Position numbers and translations under genes: made by a program | Notes under the pieces: model-generated | What the model saw: the letters and a program-made list of their open reading frames with translations, nothing else | The model's database searches: none | What the model was told of the DNA's origin: nothing | In this document: positions 53,447 to 63,702 of the stretch, piece by piece | How positions within the stretch are numbered: position 1 is the stretch's first letter | Layout of the letters: every line of letters begins with the position of its first letter | Assembly: GCA_025200525.1 (NCBI GenBank) | Contig: CM045767.1 | Coordinates: 10,957,273-11,021,272 of the forward strand | From: Camellia lanceoleosa | Lineage: Eukaryota; Streptophyta; Magnoliopsida; Ericales; Theaceae | Direction of reading: 5' to 3' | DNA length: 64,000 nucleotides

Positions 53447-56137
53447 AAAGTTTTCAAACTGGCGCAAATTAATTGCGACCCTTGGAATACGGGCAAGCCT
53501 TGGGCTTTTGGCATTATTCAATTTACCTACTTCTTTGCGAAAAATCAAAACATCCTAAGTGTTAACTCATTTGTTGCTGACGATACACCTCTGCAACATT
53601 TTTTCAATTTCCTTGCACCTGCATCCGAAGCGATTCGCAGACATACCATAGGAATGGCCCAAGAAGAAGCTGTGAATGGCAGGGTGGATCCGCTTGGTGA
53701 TGACGATGCAATGGAGTTAGCAGCAAAGATAGACGGAGAGGCAAATGGAGAGGGTGGGGGAACTGGTGGTACGATCTCATGCTTCCACCATGATAGCAGC
53801 TCCGAAGCCAATCAGCCAGGCGGAACCAGATCACTGGCACACGAAAGCTGACAAATCAACAGTTACCGCAGCGGAGTTGGAGGCTATTCGCAAAAAATAC
53901 CAGGTGCCTGCTGAAATAAAGTTATTGTTGTCGACGTCAACGGAAAGGCCATCCGACGCAAGGCCGGGGGAGTTTGCCTTTTACGAGGAAGCATTGAAGG
54001 GAGGACTGAGGCTACCACTGCCACAAGTGGTGGTAGATGTCCTGAACCGTTTGGAGGTGGCACCGGGCCAACTAATGCCCAACGCGTGGAAGATTGTACT
54101 GGCCTGTGCAAACGCGTGGCTGCAGGCGAACAAAGGGGCAGCCATGACAGTAGACGAATTCTTCGTATGTTATAAGGCCTCAGGACAACAAGAGACTTGG
54201 GTGACGTTGCAGGCGGCAGGAGGGTCTCAGTGCATGGGCCGCCATCAATTAAAGGTTAAAGGCCGCGGTGGTTCTATGTGTTTGCAAATGGAGGGGGAAG
54301 GCGACGGTGTGAGAGTGCCCACCAAATCAGAGAGCCAAAACTAGAAGCAGCAGATGAGAGAATAAAGAATGTGAAGGTATGGTGGGAGAAGGAGGGGTCG
54401 GTGGGACTAACTCTGCTCAACCTCAACCTTGTTTGGAGCGCGGTTGGGTCCTCAGCCGAGTGGTGGAGATCTGGGGCAAGCTGAATTGGAGGCAATGAGG
54501 AAAGCGCAAAAGGCTGAGGATATGGCCATCTTCGCCAAAGCCAGTAAGTTCAAAGAGTCCCAAGAAGGCCCACCGCCAAAACCGATTGCGAGGGAGAGGC
54601 TCCGCCCCCGCCACAACCCCTTGGAGGAAAAAGGCGTAGGTGGATTTGTGCCCCGACTGCCCCCAGTAGATCCTTTGAATGAGAGGGCTTTGAAGGAGAT
54701 GAAGATGGAGGTGGAGGGTGTGGTAAAGAAGAAGAGGAGAGTGAAGAGGAGTGAAGAAGAGCTTGCTGTGAAGAGGAGGAGAGAAGTGATAGCAGAAGAG
54801 ACCAGCATGGCCAAGGAGGCAGAGAAGGGGGGAATGGAGGAGACCCTAGAAGCGGTGGTCATCCCAGAAGTGGTGGAGATCGCCTCGGAGAGAGTGGAGG
54901 TCGTCCCAATAATGGTGGAGATCGCCTCAGAGGTGGCAAGGGTCGCCCCCGAAGTGCAAGTAGAAGGTGGGGCAACTGGCCCTGAGCCAAGGGGAGGAGA
55001 ACAGCCCCAGGAGGGTCCTGCGCCCCAAGGAGGGGGTGTCAGGCTAACGACCGGGATCTACCATGCTCGCACAGTGGCTGGGCGGCTGGAGAGAGAAGAA
55101 GGCCCAGCCAAGGCAGGTGCAGATCGCCTTGTGGAGATCGTGGATGAGGCAGTCGTGCGCTCAGTAGCCAGATTCAATGAGGTTGAGTTGCTGAGGGGGT
55201 TATGCTTTGCTCAAATGGAGGTAACCACCTTAGTAGGAGCTTTGCTAAGAAAGGCGGCGGCTGCAAAAATAAAGGCAGACGAGGCCAAGGCTCAACTTGC
55301 AAGTTTGAAGGAGGAGCGTGCAGGTTGGGAAAGTGCCCATGCTGAGCTACGAGCGGTCAAGTTGGAGTTGGAGAACGAACGCTGCCAGGTTGTGTCACTC
55401 GAGTTCCAACTGGCAGGCGAGCAAAAGAAGCTTGGGGATGCTCAAAAGGACTGCACGGTCGCCATCGAACAATTTGAAGAGGCGATGACTAGCAATGAAA
55501 ATCTGCGTGCCCAGCAGATCAAGGTAAAAAAAGACGCAGACTTGGAGATTGCTGGGCTGCAGAAGGAGCTGGAAAATGAGCGTGTTAAGGCAATGGAGGG
55601 GAGAGAGAGCCTGCAGAAGGAGTTGCAGGAAGAGAGGGCCAAGGCGGCTGCTAAAAGGGCAACCCTATAGAGGGAGTTGGAGGAAGAGAGGGCTAAGGCA
55701 GCCTCTGAAAGGGCGACCCTACAGAAGGAGTTGGAGGAGGAGAGGGCCAAGGCAGCCTCTGAAAGGGCGACATACCCCGATCTGTGTGTTGCAGCAGTGG
55801 ATCAATTCAAGGGGTCTGCTGAATTTCAGATGGCAGATGATGCCGCGGTCGCCAGTAGCTTGGCGAGGGAGGAGTCTGGGGGGCGGGCCCGTTGAGGACG
55901 ACCACTGGGGGCAGGACTGAGGTAGAAGTTATTGAGAGCTTCCAGCGGTCCGACTTCTATAAACACGAAATGGCTGAATTCTGGGACAGTGATTGGAAGA
56001 TGTTCAAGCGTAAAGCTAAGGAGCTGTTCCCAGAGTTAGACCTGAGTAGTGTAAAAATTGACGACGACGATGTGGCCCAGACCCCCCTAGATGAGAGTAT
56101 TGAAGAAGAAGACCTCGTATCCAGTGAGGATGAGTAA
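53447..56137 (+). pseudogene. Antisense ORF of the Tat element (aORF), copy 2
   Basis: First ATG at 53654 (MAQEEAVNGRVDPLGDDDAM), preceded in frame by an open stretch of about 69 codons without ATG. Order: acidic/Gly N-terminus; a conserved block at about 53870-54220 (RPGEFAFYEEALKGGLRLPL, NRLEVAPGQLMPNAW, TVDEFFVCYKASG); a Trp-rich junction with frame changes at 54240-54430; then a 413-codon frame (54429-55670) with a basic NLS-like segment (KKKRRVKR) and a long coiled coil; after a TAG at 55668-55670 more coiled coil; and an acidic end (55892-56137, SFQRSDFYKHEMAEFWDSDW...). The coiled coil suggests oligomer formation. Function unknown; a DNA- or RNA-binding partner of the element is only a guess. 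Confidence 0.78.
55595..55775 (+). repeat. 54-bp tandem repeats in the aORF, copy 2
   Basis: Units coding LQKELEEERAKAASERAT-like residues; same TAG as copy 1 at 55668-55670. Confidence 0.8.
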
Positions 56138-56839
56138 TTGAAGAAGAAGAAGAAGAAGACCTTGTACTTAGAGTTGTTTTTGTGTGTTTGTTTTTGTTTT
56201 TGAATTGCTATAATGAACTTATGTACAAATTTGTAAATAAATAAAATTTCAGTTATGTTTTCATTCGATTGTCTATGCTTGTGCATCTGAAATGAATGAG
56301 AATGATGGCTTGTGTGCATCTGCAAAGTGCAGGTAAAGTTGTAATAAAAACTAAATTTAAGAACTCCTCAATGTAGAGTGGAAGTGAATCTATAATAAAA
56401 ACTCAATGCAGAGTAAAGTTAAAGGCTCCTCAATGCAAAGTGAAATTGAACTTGTAATAAAAACTCAGTGCAGAGTAAAGTTAAGAACTCCTCAATGCAG
56501 AGTGGAATTTAAAATGTGATAAAATTATGAGTTTGTGTTTGCCACACTGCTGAAGTGGATGAGAGTGGTTTATTGGAGTTAGGCTTGACTAGTAAGGAAA
56601 GAGGTTGACTTGTAAAAGTTGATGGAGAAGAAAATAATCTGACTAGTAAAGGCAACATGTAAGAACGTCGTTGGAATTTGACTAAGTGAAAAGTGGTGTA
56701 AAAACTTGGACCTAAAATTGTGACTAAGTGTGTCTACTAATGCCACAAGTATGCGTGCTCAGTTGGGGCTAAGCTGTGATTTACTGACGTTGTAAGTAAC
56801 TCGGTTTGGACTTGGAATTGTGGCACTTAGTTTGGTTGA

Positions 56840-57370
56840 GACTTGTTATACTTGGTCTGGTTGAGGCTTGGTCTGGCCGAGTGCTTCATGCTCAGTCTGA
56901 CTGAGGCTTTTAAAGCTCAGGCTGGCTGAGGCTTTTGGTGCTTAGTCTGGCTGAGGCTTTGGTGCCACCCGCCGAGGTCAAGAAGGCTTTGTTTGGCCGA
57001 GGCTTTGGTGCCTGGCCGCCGAGGCTCGGGTGCTTAGTCTGGCTGAGGCTTTTAGTGCTCAGTCAGGCTGAGGCTGCTGGTGCTCAGTCTGGCTAAGGCT
57101 TTTAGTGCTCAATCGAGCTGAGGCTGTTGGCGCTCAGTCTGGCCGAGGCTTTTTGTGCTTAGTCTGGCCGAGGCTTCTAGTGCTCACCTGGGCCGAGGCT
57201 TTGGTGCTCACCGACCGAGGCTTGGTGCTCGGCCTAGCCGAGGCTTTTAGTGCTCACGGCCGAGGTCAGCTGGGTGCTCGGCCTGGCCGAGGCTTTTAGT
57301 GCTTAGCCTGGGCCGAGGTCAAGCTGGCGCTTCTGGTCGAGGCTTTTTGTGCTCAGTCTGGCTAAGACTT
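56840..57370. repeat. Minisatellite of ~28-bp units, copy 2
   Basis: Some seventeen units of 'gtgctcagtctggctgaggcttttag' type, regular at 57020-57180 and irregular at 56950-57010 and 57190-57330. Confidence 0.8.
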
Positions 57371-57575
57371 TTTAATAAGTGCTGCAACAAAAATGTCATT
57401 GAGACAACACATAGATAGCTGAGATATAAAATTGTTGTCATGGAAAGTGTGATCCAGTTGATCAAAATTTACATTATGCCAGGAGAGAACAAGTATGTTC
57501 ATGTGTGTAAATTCGTCAAAAAGAAAATATAATAACTAAGCAATACAAAAGTAGGAATTTATTGAAAGTAACGCT

Positions 57576-59014
57576 TCAAGTGCTCGGCGTTCCACGGGTG
57601 GGGGAGATCTCGACCTTCCATGTCCTAAAGTCGCTAAGTGCCTGGTCGCGGCTTTCCACAACGTAAGGTCCCTTCCACTTAGCTGCCAGTTTGCCTTCAA
57701 TCGGATTTTTGATGGCAAGAGTTACTTCGTGCAAGATAAGGTCCCCCACAGCAAACTCCCTTGATCGGACTTTGCGGTTGTAGTGTGTTCTCATTTTTTG
57801 TTGGTATGAGGCCAGTCTGACAGCAGTGGTTTCTCTGAGCTCTTCGATTAGGTCAAGGTCTGCCCGACGGAGTTCTTCGGTCAGTTCGGGATTCGGATGT
57901 AAAACCCTTGGAGTAGGCAGGCCGACTTCCACTGGGATGACTGCCTTAGCGCCGTATGTTAGGCGAAAGGGGGTTTCCTCAGTGGGAGTCCAAGCGGTAG
58001 TACGGTAAGCCCGGAGTACATTTAGTAATTCCTCAGCCCAAAGTCCCTTAGCAGCTTCCAGCTTAGTCTTGATGATCTTCAGAAGGGAACGGTTGGTAAC
58101 CTCGACTTGGCCATTGGCTTGGGGATGACCTAGGAAGGAGAAACATGGTTGGATTTGGAGGTCTGCACAGAACTTCCTATACTTGGCGTTGTTGAATTGT
58201 TTGCCATTGTTGGAGACGATGGCTTGAGGGATGCCAAATCTGCATACGAGCGATTGCCAGATGAATTTGGTTGTGTTCCGCTCGGTAATGGTAGCAAGGG
58301 ATTCTGCCTCTACCCACTTAGTGAAGTAATCAATGGCGACTATTGCAAACTTGGTCTGGTCTCGGCCGGTGGAAAGTGGACCAACTAAGTCGATCCCCAT
58401 TTGGCTTAATCGGATAACGACATCGCAAAGTGTGATCAACTCAGAGGAGGAATGAGGATGTTGGCAAAACGCTGACACTTATCACATTTGAGCACAAAGT
58501 CAGTTGCATCTTGATTGAGAGTGGGCCAGAAATAACCAGTGCGAAGTATTTTGTGGGCTAGGGACCTGTCGCCCGAATGATTACCACAAATGCTCTCATG
58601 GATTTCCTGCATCACATAGGTTACTTGAGTTGGATTGAGGCATCTGAGGTATGGGCATGAAAAGCCCCTCTTGTACAAAAGACTGTTGACAAGGATGTAA
58701 TTGGACGATCGGGCCCTGACTTTGGCGGCCTGCTGTTTGTCCTCTGGTAATTCTCCCGTTGTCAAAAATAGAAAGATGTCGGACGCCCAGGGGATTGGTT
58801 CATTTTGGAGGAAGTGGACCACTTGTTGGTCGGGGGAGATGGCAGGGTGGGTCAGGTATTCGAGGCAAACACCGTGGTTGAGATCTGACTGATCTGCAGA
58901 GGCTAACTGAGCCATCTCATCGGCCTGGGATATTTTCGCCCGAGGGATGTGTTTGATGTGGAAGGTATTGAAGAGGCGAACAAAGGGAAGGGCTATATCC
59001 CTATAAGTCCGCAT
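57576..59014 (-). pseudogene. Integrase (copy 2)
   Basis: The frame 59014-58436 holds the zinc finger (HESICGNH..., CDKCQRFAN), and the frame 58478-57576 holds the catalytic core and C-terminus. The core has the first Asp (GIDLVGPL) and the Glu (GQVEV), but SNNGKQF replaces SDNGKQF. The break between the two frames (about 58440-58475) is absent from copy 1, where the stretch reads through. The C-terminal part (FRLTYGAKAVIPVEVGLPTP, GPYVV) is complete here. Confidence 0.88.
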
Positions 59015-59820
59015 TTTGTCCTCCTTGACATCGAATTCCCCCGTAATTTGTCCGACAATGAGCTAGGAGTCACTGAACACCGGATGTGGGTCGACACCAA
59101 TGTCCCCGCTAAGCGGAGACCTGCTATCAATGCCTCGTATTTGGCCTCATTGTTACTGGCCTCGAACAAGAAACGGAGAGCACATTTGAAATAGCCACCC
59201 TCAAGGGCGGTAAGGATGAGACCGGCCCCGCTACCTTCCCTGCGGAATGATCCGTCAATGTTGAGAGTCCAAGAATGGGGGTCTTCTAGCTCGGTAAAGG
59301 TTCGTAGGGGTGGAGGGGCCGTGGTTGGAGTAGGATTAGTGAATTCCAGGATGAAATCAGCGACAGCCTGCCCCTTTATTACTATTCGAGGTCGGTAGGA
59401 GATGTCAAATTGGCTGAGTTCTATTGACCACTGCATGAGTCTCGAAAAGTTCGTTGTTTGCATGACCTTCTTTAAAGGTTGATCGGTGAGGACCACTATG
59501 GAATGGGCTTGGAAGTAAGGACAGAGTTGTCTGGAGGCAGTGACCAAGGCCAAAGACAATTTTTCTAACAAGGTAATTTCGCCCACTCCTCCGAGTGCCG
59601 ACGATGTAGTAGATCGGTCGCTGGACAGGCGTCTTCCCGATAAGAGTCATTGGATCGGTGTGTGTGACACGGCTAAAAATAGGAAGAGGGACTCGCCCGT
59701 GATTGCCTGTGAAAGGAGAGGGGGTTGGCCATGCACTGTTTCAACTGCTGAAAAGCCTCTTCGGATTTGGCTGTCCATTCAAAAGTTTGTCGAAGAACTT
59801 TGAAGAAGGGGAGACACTTG
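59015..59820 (-). pseudogene. RNase H and additional RNase H (copy 2)
   Basis: The RT-linked RNase H has frame breaks at 59580-59660 (private). The second RNase H is intact through WTLNIDGSF, GSGAGLILTALEGGYFKCAL and SNNEAKYEALIAGLRLA. Acidic residues of the RNase H fold (Asp of NIDGS, Glu of NNEAKYEAL) are present. Confidence 0.82.
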
Positions 59821-59947
59821 TCCGTCACATGGAAATGAAGCGCTTGAGGGCGAACTTGGCGCTGACTCTCTAAACCTCCTTGACTATTCTGGGTGACTGC
59901 ATCTCAATCAAGGCCTTGATCTTTTCAGGGTTAGCTTCAATGCCCTG

Positions 59948-60902
59948 CTAACTGACCATGAAACCCAAAAACTTCCCAGATGCTACGCCGAAGGCGCACT
60001 TCTCCGGGTTGAGCTTTATTTGGTACTTACGTAGGGTGGCGAAGATCTCTCGTACGACGGTGAGAAGCTCGGCGGAGAGTTTGCTCTTGACTAGCATGTC
60101 ATCGACATAAACTTCCATATTTCGACCGATTTGATGATGGAAAACAGTGTTAACCAACCATTGGTAGGTGACCCAGCATTTTTTAGTCCAAACGGCATCA
60201 CACGGTAATGGTAGGTGCCTCAGTCGGTAATGAAGGAGGTGTGTTCATGATCAGATGGGTGCATCAGAATTTGATTGTACCCAGAGAAGGCATCTATGAA
60301 GCTGAACATTTGATGACCGGCCGTGGCGTCAACTAGCAGATCTATGCGGGGGAGAGGATAGCTGTTTTTCGGGCAAGCTCGGTTGAGGTCAGAGTAGTCA
60401 ACACAGAGTCGCCATTTACCATTGTTCTTACGGACTAGGACGACGTTTGACAACCATCTAGGGTAGTCCACGTTCTTGATGAATTGTGTCTCAAGGAGCT
60501 TGTCGACTTCCGCGGCAATGAGAGTGTTGCACTCCGGATGAAAAATGCGCTGCTTCTGGCAGTAAGGTCGAAAATGGGGTTCAATGCTGAGGCGATGGGT
60601 TATGAATGAGGGGTCAATACCCGGCATGTCTGAGTGGGTCCAGGCAAATACATGTTGTTCTCGATCAGAAGGGCGGTAAGGTCGGCTTTTGCTTGAGGGG
60701 ATAGTTGGTTGCCGATTTTGGTAGTTTTTGCTCTGTTGGTGGGATCGATGGGGACTTCAATAAGTTCTTCAACTGGTTCCCTCCTAACCAGCTCGTCTTC
60801 GTCTCTGACATCGAGTCCTTCAATGATCATAGCCTCTTTCAACTTGACTTCTTTAAGCGAGGCGACATAACACTCCCTGGCCACGGTCTGCTCCCCCCTC
60901 AC
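59948..60902 (-). pseudogene. Reverse transcriptase (copy 2)
   Basis: The linker frame 60902-60600 is followed by 60627-60220 with the RT finger/palm (NNGKWRLCVDYSDLNRACPK, FSFIDAFSGYNQI), which ends in a TGA at 60220-60222 at a probable Arg codon. The palm continues past a small frame change to the catalytic YVDDM at about 60095-60109 (frame 60157-59948). The DLNRACPK and LLVDATAGH wording is of Tat type. The TGA is in both copies. Confidence 0.87.
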
Positions 60903-60924
60903 TGTCCCGACCCCAAGATCGGTG

Positions 60925-61294
60925 GGGACTTGATGGCTAGGTGATAAGTTGATGTAATAGCTTGGAAAGCATTCAGGGCGGTACGACCAAGGATGATGTT
61001 GTAGGCAAAAGGGCAGTCGACAACAAGGAAGGTGAACAGCTTGGTGGTCTAGCGCGGGTGCTTGCCAATTGTGATGGGAAGGTCGATGGAGCCAATGGAG
61101 GTCACCCAGTCACCAGTGAAACCGACCAAGGGGGTTTGGAGAGGGGATAGACTTTCTTCCCTGATCTTGAGCTGGCGGAAGCAATTGAGGATAATGATGT
61201 CTGAAGAGCTGCCATTGTCTATGAGAACCCGTCTGACCTTGTAGTTGGAGAGGAGAGCCGAAATGACTAGAGGGTCGTCATGGGGATAACGAAT
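60925..61294 (-). pseudogene. Aspartic protease (copy 2)
   Basis: The minus-strand frame reads IRYPHDDPLVISA, then RRVLIDNGSSSDIIILNCF (active-site Asp in DNGSS, about 61200-61220), and later FAYNIILGRTALNAF, the flap/ILGR end of the domain. A TAG at about 61049-61051 (Trp or Gln codon) interrupts it. The protein is otherwise well kept. Confidence 0.78.
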
Positions 61295-61439
61295 GCCTGT
61301 GCAGTCGGCGTCCGTGAAGGTAATAGGCTCAGTCTATTGCCTAGGCTGTTTGGAAGGTCGGTCCAATGTGGTAACCTCTTTGTCTGAGCCTTGCCTTATT
61401 TTCCTAAGTTCTGCTCACTGAGCAGAGCGGGATGGTCCT

Positions 61440-63005
61440 CTACAAGTAAGCCCGCCGGAAATAACTCTGATTTCTCCAACAGGTGGGCGCGGGATTAGCT
61501 TGTGCCCGAGGTTGCTGTGGAAGGCGATCGTGGCCTTGATTTGGTTGGCCGGTCACGGGAGGAGGCGCTGGGTGTTTCGTGGGCTCGCTTTTGTCTCGCT
61601 GGGCGGGTGTCCGTGAATCGACTAAGACGCCCTCGACGTAAGGTCTCAACCTGATCCTTGAGGTTAACACACTTATCGTATTATAGCCGTGGTCCTGGTG
61701 AAAATGATAGTATTTGGATTGGTCCTTCCGATTGGAAGGGGTTCTCGATGGTTGGGGCCATTTGAGGGGGTAGTCCCGCTGGATCTGGTTGAGGACTTGT
61801 TCCATAGTGGAGTTAAGGGGTGTGTATCGCTCGAACCGGCTGGGCGGTCGGACAGGTATCGGCCGATCGGCTCGGGGGAGGTTAGTCGGTATAATGTGGT
61901 GTTTGGGTATTATATTGGGTTTGTCTAGCTTCTAAGTCTTTTCGTTTTTCTCAGGAGGTCGGGTGTTTTGCTGTAGGGTCTTGGCGGGCGGCTAGGGAAT
62001 CTTCGGCGTTCATGTATTTTTGGGCCTTGGAGAGTAAGACTGCCATGGAGGTGGGGGAGTTTTTGGAGAGGGAGAAGAGGAAGTCAGATGACCGTAGTCC
62101 GGCCATGAAAGCTGTGAGGATGACCTTATCGTCGTTTTTCGCCACCTGCAAGGCTTTGGTGTTGAAGTGGGTAACGAAACTGCGCAGGGACTCCCCCTCG
62201 GTTTGGCGGATGTTGAGGAGTTGGATTGCCGGACGACGTTGGCGCTGGGCTCTAATAAAGTGACTTAGGAAAGAGTCACTGAGATGCTGGAAAGTGGAGA
62301 CGGAGTCTGCTGGTAACTGGCTGAACCACAGCCGAGCTGATCCCTTCAGTGTCACAGGGAAAGCTCGACACATGATCTCGTCAGAGAAGGCATGGAGGAT
62401 CATAAGGGTTCGATAGGTCTCCAGATGGTCAACTGGGTCTGTCGTACAATCAAAAGAGTCAATGCTGGGCATTTTGAACTTGGGGGCAAGGGTTTGTCCC
62501 GGATGAAGGCAATAAATGGTGAGTTGGTCATGGTAGAGGGTTTATGCTGGATGTTTTGCATGACCCCTTGGAGTTGGAGCTTTATGGCTCGGAGTTCTGC
62601 GTCCCAGAGAGGGATGTGGTCACCATCGGAGGGCAGCAGGGGCTGGACACTACTGGCTTCTCCTTCAGGGATTGGTGCCAGGATCGACGGGTGCGGGGGT
62701 GGACGTGATGGATTTATGTTCTGTAGGGGTGGAGGTTGCAAGCCTTCCAAGTTGGGTGGATAGGACTGCGGGATAGTATGGCTCGGAGCTCGTTCTTGGT
62801 TAGGGGGAATATCTGGAGGTGGTGGAGGAGGCATAGGAAGGTTTCTCTGGACTAAAGCATTTATCAGGGCTTGGTTTTGCTTGGCCATGCGGTTAATGCT
62901 GTTGGTAAGCTCGATAAAATACTGTGGTGGATTGTTTGGATTGGGAGAGTCGGTTTGATGGTCGGCAGTATTATGGTGAGAAGCTATGGGTCTAGTCGTG
63001 ACCAT
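61440..63005 (-). pseudogene. Gag (copy 2)
   Basis: The ATG at 63005 is about 85 bp after the PBS. The N-terminal 200 codons include a Pro-rich stretch (PMPPPPPPDIPPNQ). After a frame change at about 62460 comes the retrotransposon gag domain (HLETYRTLMILHAFSDEIMC, GSARLWFSQLP, LLNIRQTEGESLRSFVTHFN). A third frame (61805-61440) has FHQDHGYNT, the zinc-knuckle-like His/Cys segment whose last Cys is out of frame. Confidence 0.87.
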
Positions 63006-63089
63006 ACACTTTGATTAGTAGTAGGAAAAGGTTGTTGGGACAGGGTCTCCAGCGACAATGAGCACAACTGGCGCACGGAGCAAAGCCTT

Positions 63090-63107
63090 CCCACAGATGG
63101 CGCCAAC
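63090..63107 (-). other. Primer binding site, copy 2
   Basis: Minus strand TTGGCGCCATCTGTGGG one or two bases after the 5' LTR. Confidence 0.72.
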
Positions 63108-63697
63108 TGATGATGCAGTTAATATACAACGGGTACCTGGCAGAGCGGGTCAGACTGATCCACGCTTCTCGTACCAATATCCGGGTGATCAAACCCACCA
63201 ATGAACCTGCAGATAAGTTCAACGGGGAACGGGGAGTCCCCAGTGAACCTTCCGACAAGTAAGTTAGAAAGAGAAGTAGAGTGTAGAGAGAGATTGGAGA
63301 TAGAAAAGCTTAACCTTCTTCTTGTCTTCAACGTTTGCTTATATCCTTTGGTCATCATTTCGTTGTCCCTTCCGACCTGCCATCTTGGCCAAAAGTCTAT
63401 GCTGTAGCTTACCTTGTTTAGGGTAAGGGGGTGTTATTCTGATGGAGAGGTGTTGTCGTAATAAATGCTGTGATAGGCTGCATTAATGGTGATGTGCAGT
63501 GGCAATAACTTTGCAGATCTTTGTCTGCTGATGTGGCTTGTCCTTTACCTGCCGTATGTCTGAATGTCATTGACTCTTTATGCCACGTTGGATTCCAGTT
63601 GTTCTGGATTTTACCAGCTGGGTTATGTATTGGGCTCCAAGTAATGGGCTTGGATTGTTCATAATGGGCTATGGCCTTTATGGGCTTACCCATGTCA
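63108..63697 (-). repeat. 5' LTR (right), copy 2
   Basis: 590 bp, TGATGATGCAG...CCCATGTCA, followed by AAGTT. Confidence 0.93.
63337..63346 (-). promoter_or_regulatory. TATA-like box in the 5' LTR, copy 2
   Basis: Minus strand ggatataagc, at the same place in all four LTRs. Confidence 0.4.
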
Positions 63698-63702
63698 AAG
63701 TT

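Larger units (their letters stand above)
52396..63697 (-). mobile_element. Complete Ty3/gypsy LTR retrotransposon, Tat type (copy 2)
   Basis: Flanked by AAGTT (52391-52395 and 63698-63702), the same target as copy 1. 11.3 kb with two 590-bp LTRs. It is cleaner than copy 1 in gag, protease, RT and the antisense ORF, and the better reference for the element. Direction is right to left. Confidence 0.93.
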
